A stretch of 60,271 bases of DNA. Source: a virus. Location: positions 1 through 60,271 of IMG/VR virus record IMGVR_UViG_3300032282_003042, one strand, 5' to 3'. This document shows positions 48,952-58,953 of the stretch, one piece after another. The notes beneath the pieces are model-generated. The model was not told the DNA's origin. It saw nothing but the letters and a program-made list of their open reading frames with translations, and did not search any database. The number at the start of each line of letters is the position of its first letter. Position 1 is the stretch's first letter. A program made the translations under genes and the position numbers.

Positions 48952-49759
48952 ATATAACTATTTCCTCGTTGAATCCAAAATCATCAGTTGATATCAATAA
49001 TAAATTATCTTGATTATTAATAACACCATCATTATTTTTGTCGGTTAATGCTTTTGGTGTGTATGTTAATTTAGAATTTCTAGTGTTAGAAGGATATTCA
49101 GAAGCAGATTCATAAACAATAGCTTTCTTAATAATAGAAGATTGATTGAATGGACCATATACATATGTTTTTGCTGTAAATGATAAAGTCCACGTAATTA
49201 ATCTTCTGTTTATAAAAGTTCCTTCCCAATCATCTTCATAATTTATTGTATTTAAAACAATTTGAACATCTTTTTTTTCATTCATGTCAGGAATGAAATT
49301 TATTGTTATGTTGAAATTTGGTTGAAAATATGGTATAATTTGTTCAAGTATTTGAAGACCATCATCTTGAGATTTAGAAAGTATTCCTAATTCAAATTCT
49401 ATATTATATGGTATTGGAACATATTGAACTTTTATTTCTTCGCCATTATTATTAATTATATTTTTATATTTTTGTATTGGACTAGTTTTTCTAGAACTAT
49501 CGTATGATATATTAACCATTTCAAAATACATTCTAGGAAGAATGACGTTTTCGTATGGTCTCCCTGGAGATGGATCTGGATCCTGCTCTATTCTTGTTAG
49601 AAATTTACTTCTTGGACCATAAGCAAAAGGAACTTTTTGTGCCTCTATAATATCTCCTGATGTTGGATCTTTTTTCTGTATTTCTATATTATTAAATAAA
49701 GTTCCAAAACCAACTACAGTTTTATGAATTGCTTGATTGTAAAAATGTTGTCCTAGCAT
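48944..49759 (-). CDS. 15: Tail sheath stabiliser gp15
   Basis: The 271-residue protein caps the tail and joins it to the neck. Matching family segments are GQHFYNQAIHKTVVGFGTLFNNI, RPYENVILPRMYFEMVNISYDSSRKT and VPIPYNIEFELGILSKSQDDGLQILEQIIPYFQP. It has an EF-like acidic segment near the C-terminus (DKNNDGVINNQD), a possible Ca site. One-base overlap with gp14. Confidence 0.95.
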   Translation of the reverse strand: MLGQHFYNQAIHKTVVGFGTLFNNIEIQKKDPTSGDIIEAQKVPFAYGPRSKFLTRIEQDPDPSPGRPYENVILPRMYFEMVNISYDSSRKTSPIQKYKNIINNNGEEIKVQYVPIPYNIEFELGILSKSQDDGLQILEQIIPYFQPNFNITINFIPDMNEKKDVQIVLNTINYEDDWEGTFINRRLITWTLSFTAKTYVYGPFNQSSIIKKAIVYESASEYPSNTRNSKLTYTPKALTDKNNDGVINNQDNLLLISTDDFGFNEEIVIYE

Positions 49760-50625
49760 TAGAAACTATCCATAAAATTTCCATAATCACCAAAAGCATT
49801 TTTTTCACTAAAATCTAATATAGTGTTTGCTTCTTCTTCAATATATTTATTCTGTGAATACTTAGTATTAACGTCTTCCAATGTATCAAAACTTTCTATT
49901 TCCCAAATAGCGTCGGTTCCTGTTATAGTTTCATTTTCTACAAAATTTCCATCTCGTTTATATACAATTAATTTTCTTGTATTAGGATTCCATGAGGATA
50001 CTCTTGCTGTAGTTCCACTAACACTTCCAGTAATAGTTTCCTTGAGTAAAAATACTCCAGAACCACCAATTTTTAATACTAATGTAGTTGAGTTGCTCAG
50101 TAAAGAATCCATATCGTCAATATCACTGATGCCAGTTTCTATAGTATCATTATTAAATTCATAAATTTCTGCTACTATAGTATAAAAATAAATTTCTCCC
50201 AATTGATAAAATGCTGTTTCGTTACGTACAAATTTAATTTCATATAATTGTTTTGTTAATGGAAAGAAAAGTAAATCCCCTTCTAGAGGTCTAATAGCAA
50301 GACCAAATTTAACTCCTTCTAATTCCCATCTTCTTTTAGAAACTACAAATGTTATTTCATCAGTAACTCTTAAACCAAATTTAGATACAAATTCTGCTTC
50401 ATTCCCAAAACCTTCTACATTTTGTAGCAACATTTCAATTTGAAATTGTTTTTCAAATTTTGAATAAATTATATCACTTAGAGAATTTTCTTTTATTATT
50501 ATTCTAGGCAAATAATACAAATCACATCCAAACAATTTAATTTGTTCGTCTACTAAATCTTGAATTAAATTTTGTTCTGATTTGTTTCCCCCATATCGTT
50601 GAGGAAAATAATGACTGGTTGCCAT
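49759..50625 (-). CDS. 14: Neck protein gp14
   Basis: This 288-residue protein forms the neck with gp13. The start (SHYFPQRYGGNKSEQNLIQDLVDEQIKLFGCDLYYLPR) and FEKQFQIEMLLQNVEGFGNE match the family, as do GDLLFFPLTKQLYEIKFV and the C-terminal EEANTILDFSEKNAFGDYG. The middle (GSGVFLLKETITGSVSGTTA) is an inserted beta part frequent in marine versions. Confidence 0.95.
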   Translation of the reverse strand: MATSHYFPQRYGGNKSEQNLIQDLVDEQIKLFGCDLYYLPRIIIKENSLSDIIYSKFEKQFQIEMLLQNVEGFGNEAEFVSKFGLRVTDEITFVVSKRRWELEGVKFGLAIRPLEGDLLFFPLTKQLYEIKFVRNETAFYQLGEIYFYTIVAEIYEFNNDTIETGISDIDDMDSLLSNSTTLVLKIGGSGVFLLKETITGSVSGTTARVSSWNPNTRKLIVYKRDGNFVENETITGTDAIWEIESFDTLEDVNTKYSQNKYIEEEANTILDFSEKNAFGDYGNFMDSF

Positions 50626-50629
50626 AAAA

Positions 50630-51460
50630 TTATCCTATCATATCTACTGGAGGTATTGCATAATCAGATAGCATCATAGATTCCAATTCTTTAACTTCTT
50701 GATTTCCGTCTTCCCACAATTGCCTTCCATTCATTGTTATTCCCCCAGGAAGTTGAATATTGTTATATTTAATCATATTTTGCCCCCACTGTCTTTTTAT
50801 TAAAGCAGTAGTGTATTTTTTCAAAAAGCTATCATTATAAATTTTAGACCAATCTTGTGGATCTAATGCCCTATGACATTCAATTAATAGATAATTGCCT
50901 GGCTTAATTCTAGTATTATCAATATCAATATATAAACGATCTTGACGTTTATTAAATCTAAATTGAACCAAAGCTCCAGTATTAACAACAGTATCTAAAG
51001 TTTCAAAATATTGACGAATCATATAATAATTTGACATATCAAAATTACCAAAAGCAAATCCAGATGAGAATGAAAAAATATCCATTAAAAAATATTGATT
51101 GCTTAAACCAAATAAATCATTGCGAACCCAATTTGAAGATACGCCAAATACTTTTGTAACACCAATAACATGATCTGGAACTTCAATAAAATTGTTTCTA
51201 TCTAACCAAGATGCAGAATCTGGGGAAGGCGTTGAAGTTATTGAATCTGATTGATTAAATCTTGTGTAATCTTCTTCTGTAACTTGATGTTTTAAATACA
51301 TCAATTCAATACCGTCATAATGATATTCTTGAAAAAATTGAATAGCATCATCTACTATATCGTCTAATTGATCTTGGTCCACATTAATTTCTAAAATTGG
51401 AGCACCAAGTCTTCTTAAACAATAATCTTTAAATTCTTCCCTAGTAGATGGCTTTGCCAT
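50630..51460 (-). CDS. 13: Neck protein gp13
   Basis: The ATG at 51460 (MAKPSTREEFKDYCLRRLG) is chosen, as the longer reading would start with TTG and there is a GGGA site upstream. The 276-residue head-completion protein matches marine gp13: FFQEYHYDGIELMYLKHQVT, FIEVPDHVIGVTKVF and RLYIDIDNTRIKPGNYLLIECHRALDP. It joins the portal to the tail with gp14. AATAAATA lies at 51481-51488. Confidence 0.95.
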   Translation of the reverse strand: MAKPSTREEFKDYCLRRLGAPILEINVDQDQLDDIVDDAIQFFQEYHYDGIELMYLKHQVTEEDYTRFNQSDSITSTPSPDSASWLDRNNFIEVPDHVIGVTKVFGVSSNWVRNDLFGLSNQYFLMDIFSFSSGFAFGNFDMSNYYMIRQYFETLDTVVNTGALVQFRFNKRQDRLYIDIDNTRIKPGNYLLIECHRALDPQDWSKIYNDSFLKKYTTALIKRQWGQNMIKYNNIQLPGGITMNGRQLWEDGNQEVKELESMMLSDYAIPPVDMIG

Positions 51461-51480
51461 TTCTATTCCCAATTATTAAT

Positions 51481-51488
51481 TATTTATT
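51481..51488 (-). promoter_or_regulatory. Late promoter element of the gp13-gp16 genes
   Basis: AATAAATA on the minus strand, 20 nt upstream of the gp13 start, overlapping the end of the giant repeat gene. One mismatch to the T4 late consensus. Confidence 0.55.
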
Positions 51489-54400
51489 CAAGTGAACGCA
51501 ACATTAAATTGATATAATTTATTATTTGTTGCTCCATAAACATATAGTTTTGTTCCAACTTCATTAAAAGAAACGTTTGTTAATATTGTATCCGAAATTC
51601 CGACACTAGATGTTGAAATATTAAAGAAACTATTTGAATTTAATGTTGCTGTATATAGATACCATGGAGTTGAAAGATCATATTGAATAATTCTATTATT
51701 TTGGCTACCAATTAAAAATAATTTTGATCCTTCATTATCAAATGAAATACCATAAACAGTATTTTCTACAGCGGCAATATTTAAATAACCTAGATACGCA
51801 GTGCTGAGATCCCAAGGAAAAGACAAATCATAATGTAATATCCTAGCAGAAGAAGTTTCTGTTGCGTATAATATTGTTCCAGCATCGTTAAAGGATAAAC
51901 CATTATATGTAGTACCATAAACAGAAATATTCAATGATTTACCACTATAAGAAGCCGTTGATATGTCCCATGCTGTTGATAAATTATATTGATAAACTGT
52001 GTTATTGGTATTTCCTATAACATAACAATTTGATCCATCAGAACTAAATATTAATCCTCTAGGAAGAGCATCTTGAGTAGTTACAGCAAATGACTTAGAT
52101 GCATATGTGATACTTGATATATTCCAAGGTTGAGATAATGTATATTGATAAATTGTATTATTTGTATCTCCAAGAGCATATAGTTTAGTTCCATCTGAAC
52201 TAAAAGCTAAATCAGTTGGAAGAGCATCTTGAGTACCAACTGTTGTTGCTCCACTAGAACCAGTAATTATTGTACTTAAATCGTAAGGTGTTGTTAAATC
52301 AAATTGAAATATATCTATATTTGTTGATGACACATACAATTTTGTTCCATCATTATTAAATTTTAAATCGCTTGGGTCTGTTGTTAAATTTGTTATAGAT
52401 CTAGTATAGGCTAATGAAATACTAGCAACATCATTAGGAGTTGCTAAATTAATTTGATATATAGAATCATTTGTTGATCCAATCATGAATATACTTGTTC
52501 CATCTGGTGTTATTTCTATTCCTCTGGTAATACTATCGTAACCACTTACAGCAGTACCAGATGATTTTGAATAAACAGCAGAAGAAACTAAAAATGGAAC
52601 ACTTAAATCATATTGGTAAATATATTTTGTTACATTACTTGTACCAACCATAAAAAGTTTGGAACCATCATTACTAAAACAAAATCCTTGTGGTGTTCCG
52701 TCTTGAGCATTAACACTTACGAAACCATTATTAATAGCTCTTACTGTCCAACTAGTTTCTAATGGATATTGATAAACTCCATCAGATCCTTGTCCTACAA
52801 TATAAACGTTAGACCCAGTAGAATCAAATACTATTCCAGTTGAAGTTGCATCGTCGTTTACGATACTAACAGAAAAACTATTTACTGTTGCTGTTGTTAC
52901 GTCCCATGCACTTGACATAGAATATTCGTATATTCTATCGTTAGCTGAACCCACAACATAAAATTTTGTTCCGTCGTCTTTAAAATAAACGCCGCCCGCA
53001 GATAATTCTGCTAATACTACAGATTGCCTAGAATATGTTGCTGTTGATACTTGCCATGCAACTGATAAATTATATTCAAATACTCTATCATTTGACTGAC
53101 CTACCATGTATATTCTAGTTCCATCTGGTTTAAAAAAGATACCAGCTGATGTAGTATCTTGAGTAACTACGGTAACATATCCTATATTTGTAGTTGAAAT
53201 ATCATAAGCTGTTCCAATTGGGAATTGCCATACAAGCGCAGTAGTACCACCAATAACATAAATTGCTGTTCCATCAGAATTTATTGCTATACCTCTGCTA
53301 TCTCCATCTTGAAGTACAATTGATACTGATTTACTGGCATATGTTGCAGTACTAATATCCCATGCAGTAGATAAAGTGTATTGATAAATTGCATCAGTTG
53401 AAAAACCACCGACATACAATATAGTGCCAGTAGGATTAAAACACATACCACTTGGATTTCCTTCCTGAGTAGTAACATTCAAAGATTTTGATGCATAACT
53501 ACCAGTACTAATATCCCATGCTGTAGATAAAGTGTATTGATAGATTGTATTATTTGTATCACCTATTATATAAGCTTTAGTACCATCGGAACTAAAAGCT
53601 AAAGCAGCTGATGTTGTATCTTGAGTTAAAATTGATAAAGTTTTTGTCGAATAAGACGCCGTACTAATATCCCATGCTGTACTTAAAGTATATTGTCTGA
53701 TATTATCTGATGCTGTTCCAACTATGTAACATTTAGTGCCATCAGAACTAAAAGCTATTCCTGATGGAACAGTTTCTTGCGAAGTTACAGAAAATGATTT
53801 AGTAGCAAATGTTGCGGTAGAAATATCATAAGCAACAGTTAAATTGTATTGGTATATTGTGTCGTTTGTTTGACCCAAAATATATAATTTTAAACCAGAA
53901 TCTCCAAAACATAAATCATATGGGTTTGTATCTCTAGCAGAAACGGATAATGATTTGTATGGAGTTATTGCAGTAGTAATATCCCACGGAGTTGTTAATA
54001 AATATTCTCCTATTCTATCGTTAGTTGTTCCATTAATGTATAATTTAGTTCCATCTGATTTTAAAGTAAATCCAAGTACGTTTGCTTCATAATGAGTTGT
54101 AGTAGTAAAAGTTTTACTATCATATGTAGCTGATGTAACAAGATTTGGAGTTGATAGAGTATATTGATATATAATGTTATTAGTTAAAACATATAATTTT
54201 GTGCCATTATTTCCAAGAAATAAATCATTAGGATCTAATGCTTGAGCACTTGTAGATTTGAAAAAATAAGATTCTGCTGCAGTTGAAACATCCCATGCTG
54301 TTGATAATTTATATTCTCTAACATAATCATTTGCATAACCAATAACATACATTTTAGTTCCTGTTGGATTAAATGATACTGAAGTTGCATTTGATGCCCA

Positions 54401-57400
54401 AGTGGCAGTGGAAAATGATTTATTTGCGTATGTTGCAGTACTTATTTGATATGGAGTTGATAAATTAAATTGAAATACTGTATTGGAACCTGTTCCAACA
54501 ACATATAATTTAGTACCAGAATCACCTATTGCTAAACCTTCTGGGGAAGTCTCTCTAGCTAAAGGACTATATTTTTTGGTATATATTGAATAAGCAGTAG
54601 ATAAATCCCAAGCAGTAGATAGAGAAAATTGATATACCCTATTGTTGTCATCACCCATAACAAAAAATTGTTTTCCGTCTGAACTAATATATAAACCATT
54701 AAACGTAGCTTCAAAAGCAGATACGCTAAAAGATTTTGAAGAGTATGTTGCAGTAAATAAATCGTATGGAGTTGTTAAATTATATTGATAAACAGTATTA
54801 TTTGTATCACCTAAAACATAAAGATTATATCCACTATTTCCAAATATGGCACCACTCAATACTCCAGTATCTTGAGATCCAACATATAAAGATTTTCTGT
54901 AATAAGCTGTACTAATATCCCAAGCTGTACTCAAAATTAATTCATGAATTCTATCGTTAGTGCTTCCTACCAAGAAAACTTTAGTTCCATCTAAATTAAA
55001 TGTTAATGAAGCTGAAGTTCCATCTAATAAAGATATATTAAAAGATTTATTTGAATAAGATGCACTATTAATATTCCAGGCAATAGATAAATTATATTGA
55101 TATATTGTATCGTTTGTTTGACCTACAATATATGCTTTAGTTCCATCGGTACTAAAAGTCAATCCAGATACTAATGTTTCTTGACTAGATATTGAAAAAT
55201 AATTTTTTTGTGCCGTACTTATATCTTCATTTGTTAATAATACAATTTCAGATATTTTTTGAGAACCACATACATAAATTTTACCACCATCCGATTTTAA
55301 AAATACTCCTGTTGGTGGTGATGCTAATAAAGATGTCGAAAAACTTTTGGATGAATACGTAGTTGTAGTTATATCCCAAGGAGTAGACAATTCATATTGT
55401 TGAATAGTAGTTGTAGTATTGCCAGAAATATAAAATTTAGATCCGCTTGAATTAAAACAGATATCTCTTGGTGATGTATCTGATAATGTCAAAGAAGCTG
55501 GAACATACAATGATGACAATTCGTCTGGAGTTTGTAAAATGTAAGAATATATTCTATCAGATCCAGAACCTAAAATATACATTCTAGTACCATTATTGCC
55601 TAAAAATAATCCTAATGGTATATTTTCTTGTTTTGTAATTGATACAAAAGTTGAAAATGTACCAGAACCAACATTCCAAGGAACTGATAAATTATATTGA
55701 TTTATTCTATCATTTGTATTTCCTAATACATATAATCTAGTTCCAGAAGAATTGAAACAAAGATCAGTTGTTGATGTATCTTCAGTAAGAACAGAAAGAT
55801 AACCCAAATTAGCAGTAGAAATATCCCATGCCGTTGCTAAATTTAATTGGTTAATCGTATCACTTGCATTGCCGACAATGAAACATGAAGTTCCGTCCGA
55901 ACTAAAAAATAGGCCAGAGGATGTTGGTTCTAAACTTGATATGAGATATGATTTTCCCGAATAAGATGCTGTACTAATATCCCATGCTGAAGATAAATTA
56001 TATTGGTAAATAGTATCGGTTGTTGTTCCAACAATATAAAATGAACTACCGTCTGGATTAAAAAATAATGCAGATGCGGTTGCTTCTTGAGTACCTATAC
56101 TAAAAGTTTTGCTTGCATAAGTAGCAGTACTGACATCCCAAGCTACAGTCAAATTAAATTGATCTACTCTATCATTAGTATCTCCCATTACATATAATGA
56201 TAATCCATCACTTTTAAAATATATACCAGTGACTGTTGTTTCTCTAGCAGAAATAAGTACTGATTTTGTGGCATATGTTGCAGTACTAATATCCCATGCA
56301 GTAGATAAAGTGTATTGATAAACAGTATCATTTGTCTGACCTGCCATGTAAAAAGCAGTTCCATCAGATTTAAAAGTTATAGCTCTACTTGCAGTATCTT
56401 GTGTTGAAGTAGTTAAAGATTTTGATGCATATGTTGCAGTTGAAATATTCCAAGCTGATGATAAATTATATTGGTATACTACAGAAGTACCACTTATATA
56501 AGCTTTTGTTCCATCGGAACTAAATGTCATATCATATGATGTTGCTTCTTGACCACTGATTAATAATGTTTGTCTAAATGGTATAGCAGTACTTGCATCC
56601 CAAGCAACAGATAATTTATATTGATAAATTCTATCATTTGTATCACCACTTGTGTACATCAATGTGCCATCAGAACTAAAAGCTACACCAGTTAAAGATG
56701 TATCTAATGTTGATGTACTATAATTTTCTGGAGCAGTGTTAGTAGCTGTAGCAAGATCATATGGAGTAGCTAATGTAAAAGTATGCACAAGTTTGTTTGT
56801 TACTCCAAGTACATATAATTTTGTACCAGTAGAATTAATAGAAACTGCACTGGCATTTGTATCATATGATGTAAATAATAAAGATTTTGATGCGTATGTT
56901 GTGGTACTAATATCCCAAGCAGTAGATAATGTATATTGAAAAACTGTAGTTGTAGTATATGTTGATACGTAACATTTTGTTCCATCAGAACTAAATGCTA
57001 TTCCATTTGGAGCTGTGGTTTGTGTTGTTACTGCGAAAGATTTTGTTGCATAAGTACCTGTACTAATATCCCATGCTGTAGATAAAGTGTATTGATAGAT
57101 TGTATTATTTGTATCACCAAGCACATATGCTTTTGTTCCATCTGAACTAAAAGCTAAATCAGTTGGAAGAGCATCTTGAGTAGTAATAGTCAAAGATTTT
57201 GATGCATAACTACCAGTACTAATATCCCATGCTGTAGATAAAGTGTATTGATAGATTGTATTATTTGTATCACCTATTATATAAGCTTTAGTACCATCGG
57301 AACTAAATTTTACTCCCATAGAAACACTATCTTGAGTACTGACAGTTAGTGATTTGCCAGAATAATATGCGGTGTTTGTATCACCAGCAGTATTTAAAGT

Positions 57401-58543
57401 ATATTGATAGATAACGCCAGCTGTACTAATAACATATGCTTTAGTTCCATCAGAACTAAAATCCAATCCCATTGGGTTGCTACTAGTTTGTGCAGTTGTA
57501 GATAATTGATAATACGCTGTACTAATATCCCAAGCAGTTCTTAGTGTAAAAGATCGAACTCTATCATTGGTATCCCCGCCAATATATAATTTAGTTCCAT
57601 CAGATTTAAAAAATAATGATGTTGAAAGAGCATCCCAACTAGAAACAATTAAAGATTTATTATCATAACTTAATGTACTAATATCCCACGCTGTAGATAA
57701 AGTATATTGATATACCGTATTGGTAGCTTGCCCTATTAAATAAACTTGTGTTCCATCTGGTTTAAAGTATAAAGATGATGAAATAGTATCTTGAGCAAGT
57801 ATTGAAGTTTGTTTTAAATCAGATACTGCCGTGGACATATCCCAATCAGTAGTGAGAGTAAATTGATATACTATAAAACCGCCAATTCCAACGACATAAA
57901 ATTTAGTACCATCGGATTTAAAAGCAATTCCTGTTGGTGAACTTTCGTAACCAGCTAAACTAAAACTTTTACTGGAATAAGATGCTGTACTAATATCCCA
58001 TGCTACTGATAAATTATACTGATAAATTGTTGCTGTTGTTGTTCCCACCACATAACATTTAGTGCCATCAGTACTAAATGCCAATCCAGTTGGACCAGTT
58101 TCTTGAGATCCAACATTAAATGATTTGCTATCAAATGAAGCTGTTGTTATATCCCAAGCTACAGATAAAGTATATTGATAAATTATACGATTAGTAGCTC
58201 CCAGCACATATGCTTTGGTTCCATTTGAACCAAAAATTACTGATTGCGGGGAAGTATCTATTGTAGTTAAAGAATCCACTAAAACTGCTGTGGAAATATC
58301 TTCTGGATTTGTTAATTTATATTGAGCAATTGCATCACCAACATCAGTAACAGCAAATATTTTATTGTTATTAAAACTAACAAAAAAATCTTGAAAAGAT
58401 GAACTTTCAGATAAAGTTTTATTAAGTGAAGTATAATAAAAATAACCCAAATTATATTTTACACTACCAAGATATACGTTATCTTCTGGTAAATAAAATG
58501 ATGATCTTTTGGCTTTATTAAAGGTTCCCCCTAATAATTTCAT
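51488..58543 (-). CDS. Giant propeller-repeat adhesin, 2351 aa
   Basis: After an N-terminal segment of about 75 residues the whole protein is about 44 tandem repeats of about 52 residues (near 156 nt). A typical repeat reads YTLSTAWDISTASY, then a strand with SFSVTSQE, then FSSDGTKAYVVG and TNDTIYQ, and passes into the next. The pattern (four strands, DGTK turn) resembles WD40/NHL/YncE-like beta-propeller blades, so the protein probably forms several propellers in a row. It ends FNVAFT, a lone strand that could close the last propeller. It is most likely a tail- or capsid-associated adhesin. No enzyme motif is visible. Confidence 0.8.
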   Translation of the reverse strand: MKLLGGTFNKAKRSSFYLPEDNVYLGSVKYNLGYFYYTSLNKTLSESSSFQDFFVSFNNNKIFAVTDVGDAIAQYKLTNPEDISTAVLVDSLTTIDTSPQSVIFGSNGTKAYVLGATNRIIYQYTLSVAWDITTASFDSKSFNVGSQETGPTGLAFSTDGTKCYVVGTTTATIYQYNLSVAWDISTASYSSKSFSLAGYESSPTGIAFKSDGTKFYVVGIGGFIVYQFTLTTDWDMSTAVSDLKQTSILAQDTISSSLYFKPDGTQVYLIGQATNTVYQYTLSTAWDISTLSYDNKSLIVSSWDALSTSLFFKSDGTKLYIGGDTNDRVRSFTLRTAWDISTAYYQLSTTAQTSSNPMGLDFSSDGTKAYVISTAGVIYQYTLNTAGDTNTAYYSGKSLTVSTQDSVSMGVKFSSDGTKAYIIGDTNNTIYQYTLSTAWDISTGSYASKSLTITTQDALPTDLAFSSDGTKAYVLGDTNNTIYQYTLSTAWDISTGTYATKSFAVTTQTTAPNGIAFSSDGTKCYVSTYTTTTVFQYTLSTAWDISTTTYASKSLLFTSYDTNASAVSINSTGTKLYVLGVTNKLVHTFTLATPYDLATATNTAPENYSTSTLDTSLTGVAFSSDGTLMYTSGDTNDRIYQYKLSVAWDASTAIPFRQTLLISGQEATSYDMTFSSDGTKAYISGTSVVYQYNLSSAWNISTATYASKSLTTSTQDTASRAITFKSDGTAFYMAGQTNDTVYQYTLSTAWDISTATYATKSVLISARETTVTGIYFKSDGLSLYVMGDTNDRVDQFNLTVAWDVSTATYASKTFSIGTQEATASALFFNPDGSSFYIVGTTTDTIYQYNLSSAWDISTASYSGKSYLISSLEPTSSGLFFSSDGTSCFIVGNASDTINQLNLATAWDISTANLGYLSVLTEDTSTTDLCFNSSGTRLYVLGNTNDRINQYNLSVPWNVGSGTFSTFVSITKQENIPLGLFLGNNGTRMYILGSGSDRIYSYILQTPDELSSLYVPASLTLSDTSPRDICFNSSGSKFYISGNTTTTIQQYELSTPWDITTTTYSSKSFSTSLLASPPTGVFLKSDGGKIYVCGSQKISEIVLLTNEDISTAQKNYFSISSQETLVSGLTFSTDGTKAYIVGQTNDTIYQYNLSIAWNINSASYSNKSFNISLLDGTSASLTFNLDGTKVFLVGSTNDRIHELILSTAWDISTAYYRKSLYVGSQDTGVLSGAIFGNSGYNLYVLGDTNNTVYQYNLTTPYDLFTATYSSKSFSVSAFEATFNGLYISSDGKQFFVMGDDNNRVYQFSLSTAWDLSTAYSIYTKKYSPLARETSPEGLAIGDSGTKLYVVGTGSNTVFQFNLSTPYQISTATYANKSFSTATWASNATSVSFNPTGTKMYVIGYANDYVREYKLSTAWDVSTAAESYFFKSTSAQALDPNDLFLGNNGTKLYVLTNNIIYQYTLSTPNLVTSATYDSKTFTTTTHYEANVLGFTLKSDGTKLYINGTTNDRIGEYLLTTPWDITTAITPYKSLSVSARDTNPYDLCFGDSGLKLYILGQTNDTIYQYNLTVAYDISTATFATKSFSVTSQETVPSGIAFSSDGTKCYIVGTASDNIRQYTLSTAWDISTASYSTKTLSILTQDTTSAALAFSSDGTKAYIIGDTNNTIYQYTLSTAWDISTGSYASKSLNVTTQEGNPSGMCFNPTGTILYVGGFSTDAIYQYTLSTAWDISTATYASKSVSIVLQDGDSRGIAINSDGTAIYVIGGTTALVWQFPIGTAYDISTTNIGYVTVVTQDTTSAGIFFKPDGTRIYMVGQSNDRVFEYNLSVAWQVSTATYSRQSVVLAELSAGGVYFKDDGTKFYVVGSANDRIYEYSMSSAWDVTTATVNSFSVSIVNDDATSTGIVFDSTGSNVYIVGQGSDGVYQYPLETSWTVRAINNGFVSVNAQDGTPQGFCFSNDGSKLFMVGTSNVTKYIYQYDLSVPFLVSSAVYSKSSGTAVSGYDSITRGIEITPDGTSIFMIGSTNDSIYQINLATPNDVASISLAYTRSITNLTTDPSDLKFNNDGTKLYVSSTNIDIFQFDLTTPYDLSTIITGSSGATTVGTQDALPTDLAFSSDGTKLYALGDTNNTIYQYTLSQPWNISSITYASKSFAVTTQDALPRGLIFSSDGSNCYVIGNTNNTVYQYNLSTAWDISTASYSGKSLNISVYGTTYNGLSFNDAGTILYATETSSARILHYDLSFPWDLSTAYLGYLNIAAVENTVYGISFDNEGSKLFLIGSQNNRIIQYDLSTPWYLYTATLNSNSFFNISTSSVGISDTILTNVSFNEVGTKLYVYGATNNKLYQFNVAFT
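53480..53596 (-). repeat. Copy A of a 117-bp exact direct repeat
   Basis: Within the giant repeat gene, this 117-bp stretch is identical base for base by my reading to 57191-57307, 3.7 kb away in the same orientation. Most other modules differ at many positions. Recent duplication or recombination between modules is likely. Confidence 0.8.
57191..57307 (-). repeat. Copy B of a 117-bp exact direct repeat
   Basis: Identical to 53480-53596 and in the same frame. Exchange between the copies would remove or add about 24 whole propeller modules without a frameshift, since the distance (3711 bp) is a multiple of 3. Confidence 0.8.
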
Positions 58544-58905
58544 TATACTATTTCCTCGTAACCTATTATTACATCCACCGAATTAGCTGTAGAAGCTAAA
58601 GCTCTTATACTACTTCCTTCCACAATATAAAAATAAGATTCTTTTGTACTCACAATTTGTGTTGAATATCCAGGAACATTCAATGTTTTACACAAATAAA
58701 AATCATTTGTACCGTTGTAAATACTTATACTTATACTAACACTAGATACTCCTCCAGTATTAGCAACAAATATACTATTGATTTTTAATACTTTATTGCT
58801 ACTTGCAGTATTTGTTAATACCGAAGTAACACTAGTTGTTGATAGTGATGTTGTTGATGTTTTCCCTGTGATAGTTCCAGGATTTTTTATGTTTGGTGCT
58901 GTCAT
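58543..58905 (-). CDS. Small fibre-associated protein, 120 aa
   Basis: The product has a Ser/Thr-rich N-terminus (ITGKTSTTSLSTTSVTSVLT) and a beta domain (KVLKINSIFVANTGGVSSVSISISIYNG, SYFYIVEGSSIRALAS, SVDVIIGYEEIV). It resembles small structural proteins of marine phages. It overlaps the giant adhesin start by one base, so it may assemble with it. A CTAAATAC motif lies 36 nt upstream inside an inverted repeat. Confidence 0.7.
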   Translation of the reverse strand: MTAPNIKNPGTITGKTSTTSLSTTSVTSVLTNTASSNKVLKINSIFVANTGGVSSVSISISIYNGTNDFYLCKTLNVPGYSTQIVSTKESYFYIVEGSSIRALASTANSVDVIIGYEEIV

Positions 58906-58930
58906 GGATGTAATATTCTACGACTACTTG

Positions 58931-58952
58931 ATCCCTAAATGTATTTAGGGAT
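58931..58952. repeat. Perfect inverted repeat with late-promoter-like core
   Basis: ATCCCTAAAT-GT-ATTTAGGGAT is a perfect 10-bp dyad with a 2-nt centre. It lies 1 nt beyond the stop of the short fibre gene and before the 120-residue gene. There is no T-run, so it may be a weak terminator, an RNA processing site or a promoter (CTAAATAC on the minus strand). Confidence 0.6.
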
Positions 58953-58953
58953 A

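Noticed and set aside
51488-58543. Non-coding satellite or CRISPR reading of the repeated DNA
   Set aside because: One open frame crosses the whole region and the repeats vary at codon level as protein modules.
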